From Larix sibirica (lineage: Eukaryota; Streptophyta; Pinopsida; Pinales; Pinaceae): a stretch of DNA of 23,048 nt. The DNA is taken from assembly GCA_004151065.3 (NCBI GenBank), contig NWUY0300022559.1, positions 16,586-39,633 of the forward strand, read 5' to 3'. Positions 8,743-18,560 of this stretch are shown here, in pieces. The notes below the pieces were generated by a model, which made no database searches, was not told the origin of the DNA, and saw only the letters and a program-made list of their open reading frames with translations. The number at the start of each line of letters is the position of its first letter. The first letter of the stretch is position 1. Position numbers and translations under genes: made by a program.

Positions 8743-10590
8743 CTATGCTTCTTCCTTGGTGGCCAAAGCATTAGCTAGTTTTCTGAGCGTGTCATCATAT
8801 GCTTGCTTGATTGTGTTGTGTTCTATCTTAACAAATGTTAGTCGGCGTTCTGATTCTGATGCAACAATGCAGAATTGTTTGAACAGCTGGTGGGTGGTCA
8901 AAGTATCATAATCTAGTATGTGTGTGCTAGGGGGCAATGAGTGAAGTGGCATCCCGCTAGCTACAAACTGCGCTAACTGATCTTGCAAGTTGTTTTCTAC
9001 CTCCTTAGGTGTTGCTCTAGTAACAACAATGCGTTGTTGAAATTCATCGCAGAGGAAAGGAGCAATACCATGATGTCCCTAGCAAACTTGGAGGATAACC
9101 TAGCAATTACCTGGGTCTTGTACCAAATGTTCAAGCTATGCTCTAAGTGAGATAGGTTCAGTATCCTGGTGCGCCAAAGTAACTTCAAACAATTATGCTT
9201 GTTCTCCTCTCTGGACTTCTTCCATCTATTGATCCTGTTGCATATTGGCCATGTCTTCATTATATTTTTGTGATTGGACAAATGGATCTGGATTGGATTC
9301 ACTATTGACATCCATCATTTGATCGTGTTGTTGCAAGAGGGGAGCAAGTAATTTTTCCTATGAATCTGATGCTTCCTATTCTGCTATATTTTCCTAATAT
9401 TTCTACTGGAGTGGTGAGAATTCTTATTGTATTGGTACTCTTGGTATATTGCTAATATATTTTGCGCTATAATCAATCATTTTAATCACTGAGGACTGCA
9501 TTGGGTTGGGCCAAAGGGCTGAAACAAAGATTGTTTTCAGAGGAGGGATGTTTATTAGTGAAGTAGTAGAAGAGGGGTAACAAGGGGTTGGAATGGTGGT
9601 GATTATGATGGAAGGGTTATGTGATTTTGGTTGGGTGGTGTGATCATGCTTGGTTGGAGTCAAGGCATGAACAACATCCTTTAGGAGCTTAGTGGGGACC
9701 AAAGTGGTGTCTAGAAGTGGTGCGATGGATTGGGGAATGGCGCACGATGTGGCTTCGGGAGTTGTTGTATCGTCTGAAGAGATTTCCTGGGACTCTTCAG
9801 CTTTCCTTTTTTACTTACCTGAGGGTTTGGGGAACATATATGACATACCTTTGATTACATTAACAATCCTTACACATGGATAATTGCAGACACCCTTATG
9901 AAATGCTTCTGGCAGTAAGAAAAATGGCATGGGGTAAGGTGGGAATGCTTCTGGGTCCATTTCAAGTGGTCGAAGGAATTTACTCACCCAGTCAATTCCA
10001 AACCATACCTTAGAAGTATACTTCCTGAGTAGGGTATTAGGAATTATCTCCATTGAAACTTTATTCATATCAACAGACCATTCTTCAAAACCATTCTTAT
10101 TGAAGGCAGTGTTGGTAGGATCATGTGGAGCTTTTCATGGTGCATAATGTTGGGCTATAGGTTGCTGCAATTTTATGGGTGGTAATTGTTGACTGTAGAG
10201 CACTCGCCACTTCCACATAGCTAGGGAAACAAGAAAGTACCTAAAGATAAAATATCCACCAAATTTTTGTGCATCGGTACATGCCAGGAATAGTTCGTCC
10301 ATAAAAAAATTGCACCAGTTGAGTTGGACACCTTGAACGTAGAATTTCACCACCGAGAGTGTGTCCAAAGTGCACTCCCCCTTCGTGTATTTCTTCATAA
10401 CTTTACCATATATAATCTGTCATGCCCTCTTGGTTGGTGGATAGTTAATGTCAACAATGATGGCACCTTTCCCTCCTCATTTGGTACCATACTTTTCATA
10501 TAGGTTTGGCTCTATTGCAATTATTTTCTCTCTTGTGGATACTCTAGAAACTGGTGGCAACATCCTCTCCTTCCATTGAGAGCCTTGTGA
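8743..10590 (-). pseudogene. Unknown long protein, in register but riddled with stops
   Basis: I do not recognise this family. A single minus-strand frame can be followed from about 10590 to 8743. The N-terminal part (10135-10500) is globular: YEKYGTK, IIVDINYPPTKRA, then VQLNWCNFFMDELFLAC and FIFRYFLVSLAMWKW, a helix-rich, Trp/Phe-rich domain. At 9811-10068 follow WFGIDWVSKFL and PYPMPFFLLPEAF. The middle (9424-9790) is rich in Pro, Thr and Ser and looks disordered. The C-terminal part (8743-9300) is rich in Gln, Glu and Lys and probably helical (SESERRLTFVKIEHN, RKLANALATKEE). From 10398 to 8743 I count thirteen in-frame stops and no obvious frameshift. No start codon is assignable. It may be a retroelement accessory ORF or Gag-like protein; compare the plus-strand remnant at 14537-16860. 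Confidence 0.5.
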
Positions 10591-10722
10591 ATCTATGAAT
10601 ATCATCTACATGGATAGGGTGTTATTTGTCTAGCCATAAAGAGTAACCATGCACATGGATGATCAAAAACTTTATGCATTTTTTAACTTCCGGTATATAA
10701 ACTCATTCATTTTTTAGTACAA

Positions 10723-11243
10723 ACTATTCCTTTGCTACTTATTCCAAAGATGAAAATATTTAAAATATTTTATAGGTTTAACACATTTTTCCAATCAATT
10801 ATGTCGAAGTTTCAAAAGACTATGTCATCAGAAATCCTACACCTCTTAATAAACATCTTGAAATTTGGCAAGGCTTCATTATGTCATAAAAAATATTTAT
10901 TTTAGCAATATATTAATGGTTACTAAATGTATTGTGTAGTGTAGCAGTGCATGTTCTTTTCATGTTGTGATATCAACTATTCTTTTGATTAGCCAATGAT
11001 TTACAACATGGGAATTTTAAATTTGATGTTTTTTCTGTCTCCTCTGTATGAAGTGGTCCCAAATTTATAATACATTTGTGAAGCTCATTAGGGAAACATA
11101 TATAATAAGGAAACACGATATGTTCATTAAAATGGTTTGATGATTGATGTTTATCATATGTGTGTGGGATATTTTGAAACGCTATTTTTTTTGTCATTTT
11201 TTTAAATTTCAATACATACTATTCCTTTGCTACTTATTCCAAA
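10723..11243. repeat. 26-nt perfect direct repeat, 495 bp apart
   Basis: The same 26 bases (beginning ACTATTCCTTTGCTAC and ending CCAAA) occur at 10723-10748 and 11218-11243. Sequence just upstream of both copies is also similar (TCATTTTTT followed by an A/T-rich stretch), so the shared block may be longer and diverged. Confidence 0.85.
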
Positions 11244-11500
11244 TATTTATCTACCAATTTTTTGAACTAATATTGCTTCCCACGTAATTTCAAAGTCATG
11301 TATGTATTTATGTTATGAAAGAAATGTCATTTTATTTGGTTTTGAAAATATCATTATATTTATGTGTCCATTAAGAGAGTCATTTACAAGTAATTCTTGC
11401 CAAATTTCTTACCCCATATGTGAACTATGAATTATATAAAGAGTATAAGTGAACTTATTTTGTTATTATATATAATCATATTATAAATATGAAATAATCT

Positions 11501-11575
11501 CTTTGAAATTTATATTGTCTATTTACTTTGAAATTTATATTTTCTATTTACTTTAAAATTTCTAATTTCTATTTA
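11501..11575. repeat. Minisatellite, three 25-bp units
   Basis: Three head-to-tail 25-bp units at 11501-11525, 11526-11550 and 11551-11575. Units 1 and 2 differ at one base; unit 3 is more diverged. Each starts CTTTRAAATTT and ends TTCTATTTA or GTCTATTTA. Confidence 0.9.
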
Positions 11576-12615
11576 CAATAATAGGGTTAACTATCATATT
11601 ATTTTTAATGCGAATAGGTTAAACAATATCAAATGTTTTAGCTTCACATCTCGAGCATTATCAAGTTTAAAAGTCATTAATGTTGTATTTTGTAAATTTT
11701 TAACATATAATCCAAAATATTTAATTCAAACTCTCTAATTATATGTGGTTATGTGTATTTTTGTATCCATGAAAGTCCTGAGAACTGCAAATCTATGCCT
11801 TTTTTATAGGTCGAGAAGCTTTATTCAAACATTACTTGTATTTATCATTTTCACTACTTATTTGTGATGATAAAATTTCTTATATAGACTAAAATAAAAT
11901 TAAAAAAATTGTTTTTATTTACAATTATGGATAATGCAAATGTTTCAAAATTTATATTTGCTCTCCAAGACATAAGGCAATGAGAAGATTTCATTTCCTA
12001 CTTTCAGAATAAGATTAGAAAGGAAAATGGTTATCACAGCCACATATTTGATGATATCCTTCTATTTTATCAAAGATTAAGGAAACAGTTCGCCAATTTG
12101 AGCATGTTTGTCAAAGAGAGGTAGGTAGAAAGATAAGGAGAGATTAGTTACAGAGAAAAAGGGAACGTGATGTCGTCATTGATGTGAATTGGTGTTGCAT
12201 GTGTCATGAATCTAGGTGCAAATGTGTCAAAGCTTTGAAAGATTTCAGAGTTTATATATTGCATTCCCATGTCATTGCTTGTGTTCCTAATAGTACGGTG
12301 AAAGATATTTTGATATAGCTAGATCCTGAAGGTCGAAGAGGAAAATGGATTGTTATACTTTTGGAATATGATGTGGAGATCAGACCAACAAAATTATTTA
12401 AAGGACAAGGATTGGAAAAATTAATGGATGAATCAAATTGTGATTCTTTGAACATAGATTTTGTTTCAAATATACCAAATGATACAGTCCAACAATTGAC
12501 ATTAGAGGTATCTGAATATTTTTCCTTGTCTCCATGGTACTGCGATATTGTTTATGTTTTGCAAAATTTACAAGCTCCACCATAATTAAGTAAAACCAAA
12601 GTCAGGTCTGTAAAA

Positions 12616-13275
12616 TTGAAAGCATACCATTTTTGCACCATGAAAGGATATTTATATTGGAAGAATCCAGGAGGAATTTTTCTAAATTGTTTACTGGAAA
12701 ATGAAGCTAAACAGATCATGAAGGAATTTCATCAAGGCGTTTCTAGAGGTCACCATTACTGGAAGGCAACAATGAACAAAATTCTCAGGGTTGGGTTTTA
12801 TTGGCCAACAATGTTTTCTGGTGTGTATAAGGAGGTAGCAGCTTGCCATGAATTTAAATTTGTTGATGGAAAAAGAAATTTATTACCACTACCCTTAAAG
12901 CCTATATCTATAGAAGAACCTTTTCAACAGTGGGGCCTTGATTTTATTGGAGAAATTATTCCTACATCCTCAAGAAGGCACAGATGGATTTTGACTGCAA
13001 CAGACTATTTCACTAAATGGATTGAAGTTGTACCAACTAGGCAGCCCACAAACACTGTTATCATCAAGTTCTTGGAAGAAAACATCCTTTCTATATTTGG
13101 TTGTCCGAGAAGAATTATAGCTGATAATGATCAGGATTTTAAGTCCAAGAAGTTGATTAGTTTTTGTTTTGATTATCATATAAATTTGATCCATTCCACA
13201 GCTTATTATCATGAGGTAAATGGGTTGGATGAGTCATCAAATAAGAGCTTGGTTAGGATTATCAAGTTTCTCTAG
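12616..13275 (+). pseudogene. Gypsy integrase, zinc finger and DD35E core
   Basis: The zinc-binding N-terminal domain reads HQGVSRGHHYWKATMNKIL and later AACHEFKF; the second Cys of the expected CX2C is Phe, so the HHCC finger is broken. The core keeps Asp in WGLDFIGE (codon 12940-12942), Asp in IIADNDQDF (13123-13125) and Glu in NGLDESSNK (13231-13233). Exactly 35 residues lie between the second Asp and the Glu, the DD35E spacing of active integrases. A TAG at 13273-13275 ends the open stretch, and the same frame resumes with DNKKAW and SPFQLVYGT. The apparent start Met is not biological: this is an internal part of a polyprotein. Confidence 0.9.
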
Positions 13276-13497
13276 GATAACAAGAAGGCATGGCAGACAA
13301 AGCTTAACTTTTCTCTATGGGAATATAGGATTAGCACTAAAAAAACAATTGGTACTTCACCTTTTCAACTAGTTTATGGAACAATGGTGATTTTCCCTCC
13401 TTCCTTGGGGTTACCAGTAATGAAACTTTTGCAGGAACAAGAAAAATAACCGAATGATATAAAAAGGAGAATTAATCAACTAATTGAAGTTTAAGAA

Positions 13498-13770
13498 ATG
13501 AGGGAAGAAGTATATAATAAGTCTCAGCTTTTTCAAGAAAAAACAAAGAAAGTCTTTGATAAAATAATTAAAGTTGATGATTTCCAAGTTGGTGATTTGG
13601 TGTTGAAGTGGGATGCAAGGAGTGAAGAAAAAGAAAAAAAGTTTGACCATTTGTGGAACGGACCTTATACAGTTGTTGCTTACCATGGAAATAATGCATT
13701 CATTCTACATGATTTTAATGGGTAATTAATTAGTGGAGGCTCGGTGAATGGGAGGTTTTTGAAGCACTAA
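13498..13770 (+). pseudogene. Gypsy integrase C-terminal domain
   Basis: MREEVYNKSQLFQEKTKK, FQVGDLVLKWDAR, KFDHLWNGPYTVV and VNGRFLKH match the SH3-like C-terminal domain of plant gypsy integrases (pattern F-x-x-GDLVL...K-F-x-x-x-W-x-GPY-x-V). It binds DNA non-specifically. A TAA at 13723 interrupts it, and the frame carries on to 13770. It is in register with the integrase core upstream. Confidence 0.85.
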
Positions 13771-14536
13771 TGTACTTAAAAGAATCGAGGATTTCATTGT
13801 ATATATTCGGTTTGGTTATTTTTCATAAAAATTTCCAGTTCAAGTGTGCATAAATAAATTTGAAAAAAAGAGTTTTTAGTTTATTAGATGGATAAAGCAT
13901 TGGTCTATGGGTTCTTTCTACCTCGCAAGGAGGATAGAATCCCCATTGGAGCCAGATGTTTACACACACAAAAATTGGGGGCTTAATGACATTCTGGCGC
14001 CATTAAATTTGAAAGAAAAGAATTTTAAGGTATAAGGAATAAAGCTAAACCGTGAAAATATACGACTTGACCATCAGTTGTGACCGAAAGTGGAAGTAAG
14101 AGGGCGCTAAAGCATTGACGGAGTTCAAAGGTATAGGGTAAAGTCAAAAGAGTTAATTTTTTAACGCAAATCGATGGCAGAGGTTAATATCAGGCCCCAT
14201 CAATTGGTATTGAGTCTTTCGGAGCAGTAAACTACACGAGCTTTAAAACTTTAAAGTGGTGGCGTAATTCAAACCGCTATCTAGGTATCCATTCCTCATG
14301 GATTCCACTACCTAAATCAGTTTCGCTTGAATCATCTTTCTCCAGCTCCGAAACCACCTTCCACCCAGTAAAAAGAACATTCACAAAATAAAAAAGTTTA
14401 TTTTATTCTTATTTCGAAGCAATTCGGTACAGCGACAACGCACTAGCATTCTCTCACTAGTTAAATTCAAAGACATTTTCATTTCTCTCCTACCACAGGT
14501 AGCTCTGCAAACTTTGAATATTTTGATTTTCTTTCC
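13771..14536. other. Spacer between pol and downstream ORF
   Basis: No coding signal is seen. It contains a tRNA-like pair of pol III boxes (13877-13942) and a purine/T-G tract AAAAATTGGGGG at 13970-13981 that resembles the G-rich tract found after integrase in several plant gypsy elements. I could not identify a 3' LTR here. The last 100 bases are pyrimidine-rich and lead to the ATG at 14537. Confidence 0.45.
13877..13942 (+). other. tRNA-like segment (pol III A and B boxes)
   Basis: TAGTTTATTAG at 13877-13887 matches the A-box consensus TRGYNNARNNG at 10 of 11 positions, and GGATAGAATCC at 13932-13942 matches the B box GGTTCGANNCC at 9 of 11. GGATAAAGCATTGG between them resembles a D-arm. 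Acceptor arms do not pair, so this is at best a decayed tRNA relic or SINE head, and chance is possible. Confidence 0.25.
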
Positions 14537-16860
14537 ATGGAGCAAGTTCAAAAATCCATTTTACTTTGTAAAGACCTAGACGAAAAGAAAGAGTTTATAG
14601 TTGACAGAGAAGGAGATATTTTCGACCTTGTTCTCTCTGTCAGTACAGTGTCTCAGTCCAAATAGAAGTTAAATGAAATTAAATCTCAAGTGATTGACAT
14701 TATGAACGTTTTTGGGTATTTTTCTCTATCATTTTAGTCTTGAACAAACCCTCCATTTTCTAGAATTTGTTGGTTGGTGTGCGGCCAATTATTCTCACTC
14801 TGAAAGAGTCATTATGAATTTCAATGGGTCCAAAATCCTCTCTCGAGTGAATTCAAAAAATATTAGAGAGTCCTTAGGGTTACCTGATTCATATCCCAAA
14901 AACCATGAACCATTTGTAGAAGAAGAACTAATTAGGGTTTATAGAGATTGTAACCCTGAAGAAAGAAAGTAATTTTTGTCCAAAGTCTTAAAGCCTGGTC
15001 AATCAATTGAGGCCTTCATTTGCAATTCGATGTCAAAATTTTCCAAGAAGATGTACAATTAGTTTTGTCTTTGTTGAGTCAAGTTTTAGGTCATGACGAT
15101 GATAATCTTGTTGTGGAGGTTATGTTAGGCTTCATTATGAAGATCAATCAGTCAAATTCAGGTCAAGTGCATTGTCTTAATCTTGATGAATTCCTAGCTG
15201 AGGTGATTCATGCCCAGCTAGTGAATTTCCACACTTTGAAACATTTCAGATTCAGGCATACTTGTTGTGTATGTTCATATATTCCAATGAGGCAAATTTG
15301 AAGTTCTTGAATACTGCATTTTCCTCATACCCTCCAAATTAAATCAACATATTTGATTTTGTTAATATCATCATGTCAGAGATCTACAAGACCATTTTCA
15401 AAGCTGAATAATTGAATTACCCAAAGTGCTAGAAGATATGAAGAACATGTTTCAATTGACTCGAGAAAACAGAACAGGGGATTGGTTTTTATACCAAAAT
15501 CATACCATAATCGGGTTTTATGGATTCACTGAAGCACCTTATATTTTTCTAGCATTTTTACCTTCAATAAATATGTTCCCTTGAGTTTTCTAGGCAGATA
15601 TTACACTCATAGGATGAGCACTTTCTCAGTTTCAAGAAGTCTTCTAATGTCAAATTTCCTTTCAAGATCGGGCCATTTGTCATCAAGCATAAAACAACCC
15701 TTTCTATAGTGGAGAATTTGTTAGAGGCCATGAATTTCGAGCAAGCTCGGAAAATTAACTATGATCCCCACCAAATCATATCTCAAAGAAGGCAAGAGAA
15801 TAGAAATAAAGCACTTGAGCACCAGGTGGTAGAAGGATTAGATAAAATTGCCAACTTGTCAAGTTTGATTAGGAGCAACATGAGACAAAAGAAGTTAATA
15901 CAGGTCAGGTGAGATCTCTTGCCTTATTAGTTCAAACACCTGTTAAATCAGATTTTATCAACAAAGGGACTATTTTAGAGATAACTAGAATGGATGTTGA
16001 TGAATAAGTCTCTAGTACGAAGATTAAACTGGATGAGCAAAAGAATATTATTGATGTGGAAGATCATAGCCTGATTGTTTCAGCGGAGAACACTATGAAC
16101 ACTATATTTCAACAATCGACAGTCTATACATAGGAATATTCATTCTTAGATGTTCAAAATGTTGGAACAAGTTCCCAGTATACGTCGAACGCTGATTTAA
16201 TTTCACAATATGAAACAAAGAAGAAACAATCCCTTGAAGAGACCCAAAAATTATTCCCTCAAGTTAGACAGTTGTTAGAAGAGAAGATCTCATTTGTTGC
16301 AGCAAAGGATTCGGAGAAAAATATTTTGAGATTTGCAATTGTAACTGATGGTAAAGTGTCAAAAATGGAAGTTAAGTTGGATCGAATTAATATACCTGAC
16401 AAAATCCAACTCCATAGACAAACGGGTGAAGTTATTTATTCTGACCTTTTGCAATCAACTTTAAAAATTTCAAAGTTGCAGTCAGTGGTGGAAAAAATAG
16501 AAAGCCAATTGAAGAAAGAGAAAGCGGAAAATAAAGCAAGCCAGAACCAAATAAAGTGGCTACAGGCAGATTTTGTGACCCTCGGAACTGAGCCAAATGA
16601 TGTACAAATTATTAAAAAACTCCCGGATGAAAAATAAAGGACCATTCAGATGTTGAAAAAGAAGCTAAAGGTTCCAAGGACCCATCATGTGTAGACCCTA
16701 GAATTGACAGCTTTGCAACAAGAGAAGGATTCTTTCTACCAAGAAATGATGGACTATAAAGGAAAAAAATTAAAATTGCAAGATGAAAAATAGGACTGTG
16801 AAAAAGAGAAGTCTAAAAGAGAGTCCTCAGCTTCACTAAGCCTAAGGTCCAAATGCAACA
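14537..16860 (+). pseudogene. Unknown ORF downstream of gypsy integrase, coiled-coil C-terminus
   Basis: I do not recognise the family. A start ATG at 14537 opens MEQVQKSILLCKDLDEKK, stopped by TAG at 14663 and shifted near 14700. The next stretch (to 14972) gives LEFVGWCAANYSHSERV, RESLGLPDSYPKNHEPFV and VYRDCNPEERK; then LSKVLKPGQSIEAF. Another frame from 15020 gives CLNLDEFLAEVIHAQLVNF and HTLKHFRFR. Around 15400-15580 are YPKVLEDM-like residues and APYIFLAFLP. From 15700 onward the protein is charged and helical; 16272-16637 contains ISKLQSVVEKIESQLKKEKA, a clear coiled coil. It lies 766 bp after the integrase stop, on the same strand. That is the place of extra ORFs in some plant gypsy lineages, but common origin with the pol is unproven. 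The right end meets the LINE between about 16790 and 16870. Confidence 0.5.
16272..16637 (+). pseudogene. Coiled-coil C-terminal segment of the unknown ORF
   Basis: This 121-codon open stretch is the best preserved part of the plus-strand unknown protein. Its second half (roughly residues 65-100) has a heptad-like arrangement of Leu, Ile and Val between Lys and Glu. The frame is open upstream from about 16135 (TSSQYTSNADLISQYETKKK), so the apparent start at 16272 is not a true N-terminus, and it resumes after the TAA at 16635-16637 with further charged residues. Function is unknown; the coil suggests oligomerisation. Confidence 0.5.
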
Positions 16861-16867
16861 GCCCCAG

Positions 16868-18560
16868 AACATAATAGTTCCATTCAGCAGCCTTGATACC
16901 ATCCAATCCTAGGTCCTTAGTACTAAGCCAATAAGAAGAAACTTGTTCCGACAAATTTTTAACCTGATTCAATCTAAAAAAATATTCTCCTTTAGCCTTT
17001 CAATAAGTTGTTGAGACAACCTAAAAAAATATTCTCCTCCGAAAAAGGGGTCAATGCCCAAGAAAACCCACATACCATTACCCACCTTCCATGATAGGCC
17101 TGAACCCAGTCACTTGTAAACTTTCATGAATCTCTACCAGAATTTTGAGGATCAATGAACAAGCTTGTTGAGAGACATGATCCAGGAAGTGATTGGAATA
17201 TTTTTTAAATATTTAGCATGAAGTATATCCACGAGTATATCCTTCCAAAGGCCCTGACCAAAGATCCCCCTCCATGAACTCTTGACATTGAGCACCTCGT
17301 AGAACTAGAAGAGATGTTTCACTCCCCACCCCACCTTAAGTTTCAGAAGAGAGATGCTTTGCCAATATGACAAGTGGAATTTATTCCTTTCTAGGTTTCC
17401 AGACCAAAGGAATTGAAACATCATTTTCCTAAAAGTTGTTATGACAAAAACCGGTATATTAGCAAGAGAGAATCAATAAAATGGGGTACTAGCCAATACA
17501 GATTTAAGAAGCATGAGCCCGCCACCTAGATAGATCCATTTAAAAACCCAACAACCAATCTGGGATTCCACCTTCTTAATCAAACAATTCCAATCTGATT
17601 TCAAGTAATTATTGGGATTTAAGAAAAAACCCAAATAGTTGAAGCCTTCCACCATAGGATTGACATTGAAAGGAAGGATTTGTAATATCTGATCCACAGT
17701 CGAATCCTCAAGAGAATGCTGGAAAAAAAAATATTTTAGAGAGCTTACCTCCATGCGAAAATCAAAACAAAATATTTGTATTAAATCACTCATATTAATC
17801 CATTCTTTGACGGTGTCAATTCCAAAAAGCAAGACATCGTCGATTAAGAGAAGATGGGTGATTGCATGAACAATAGACGCCTTCACACCAGATAATCGTT
17901 GATCCTACTTTACTTGACCAAGGAGCGTACTGAGTCCTTCCACCACAAGCAAGAAAATAACTGGTGAGAGAGGGCATCCCTACCTCGATCCCCTTGAGAT
18001 CTTGAAGAAGAGTGAAGGAAACCCATTAACTAGGATAGAAAATGGGGCCAAGGAAATGCAAGCCATAGTCCACTCAACCACATAAATAGGAAAACCAATA
18101 TGAATCAAAGCAAGATGAAGAAAACCCCAATATACTTTGTCGTATGGTCCATTTTAAGGACAAGAGCAGGCATCTTTTTTATTTTTATCGAATGAATGCA
18201 TTCCTAAGACACATCGATCGTATCAAAGATCTCCCTTTTATCCAAAAAAGCAAATTGTTCCGGAGATATACATTCAACAAACTTGGGATTAAGCCGATTA
18301 GCAATGATTTTGGCAATGAGCTTGTAAACCAGGTTGCACAATGCGATAGGTCTGAAATCATCATAGGAAGAAGTCTTGGATATTTCAGGGATTAGGTCTA
18401 AAAAAGTAGAATTGAAATCCCCTAAAATTAAACCTTGTGTTCTGGACTCCTCAATAGACTGCAACAAGTCCTTTCCCATCATATCAAAAAAATCTAAGAA
18501 CAATTTAGTTGTCCATCCGGATGGGCTTGCGATTTTGTCTTTTTCCATAGACTTTAAAGT
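16868..18560 (-). pseudogene. LINE ORF2 reverse transcriptase
   Basis: The fingers region at 18204-18548 reads STFLDLIPEIS, DFRPIALCNLVYKLIAKII, ANRLNPKF and ISPEQFAF, which is characteristic of non-LTR reverse transcriptase. Motif A is damaged by a short deletion after LKMD (about 18147). SRGSR-stop-GCPLSP near 17974-17997 is the QGCPLSP motif with TAG for Gln (17980-17982). The catalytic motif at 17836-17844 reads LIDDVLLFG, with Ile in place of the usual Ala of F/YADD but both Asp present. GGGLMLLKSVLASTPFY marks the thumb. The C-terminal part continues to about 16868 and then ends abruptly. Confidence 0.87.
16974..17038. repeat. 18-nt direct repeat inside the LINE
   Basis: CTAAAAAAATATTCTCCT occurs at 16974-16991 and 17021-17038, spaced 47 bp. 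Since 47 is not a multiple of three, a duplication here would itself shift the ORF2 frame. Confidence 0.8.

Larger units (their letters stand above)
10600..12225. other. AT-rich non-coding spacer
   Basis: No open frame of interest occurs on either strand. The stretch is strongly AT-rich and contains the 26-nt direct repeat (10723, 11218) and the minisatellite at 11501-11575. It may be LTR or untranslated sequence of the flanking retroelements, but I could not find element termini. The gypsy pol homology starts abruptly near 12222. Confidence 0.5.
12226..13770 (+). pseudogene. Ty3/gypsy pol, RNase H end through integrase
   Basis: One continuous frame encodes, in order, the RNase H C-terminus (KALKDFRVYILHSH, then LDPEGRRGKWIVILLEYDVE), a linker, integrase, and its C-terminal domain ending VNGRFLKH before TAA at 13768-13770. 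Six in-frame stops fall at 12316, 12583, 13273, 13447, 13492 and 13723, but no frameshift is needed across 1.5 kb. Reverse transcriptase and everything upstream are missing, with homology starting abruptly near 12222. Integrase after RNase H is the gypsy order, and the VNGRFLKH-type end suggests a Tat-like plant lineage (lineage is inference). Confidence 0.88.

Noticed and set aside
8997-9311. 104-codon minus-strand open frame
   Set aside because: It is in a different frame from the consistent unknown-protein frame, which continues through the same interval with recognisable Gln/Glu-rich sequence and TAG stops.
12145-12215. WCCMCHES on the plus strand as a zf-RVT finger of another LINE
   Set aside because: Only one CX2C pair with no downstream His/Cys ligands and stops nearby; too little to support a second LINE, although it could mark the piece joined to the gypsy pol.
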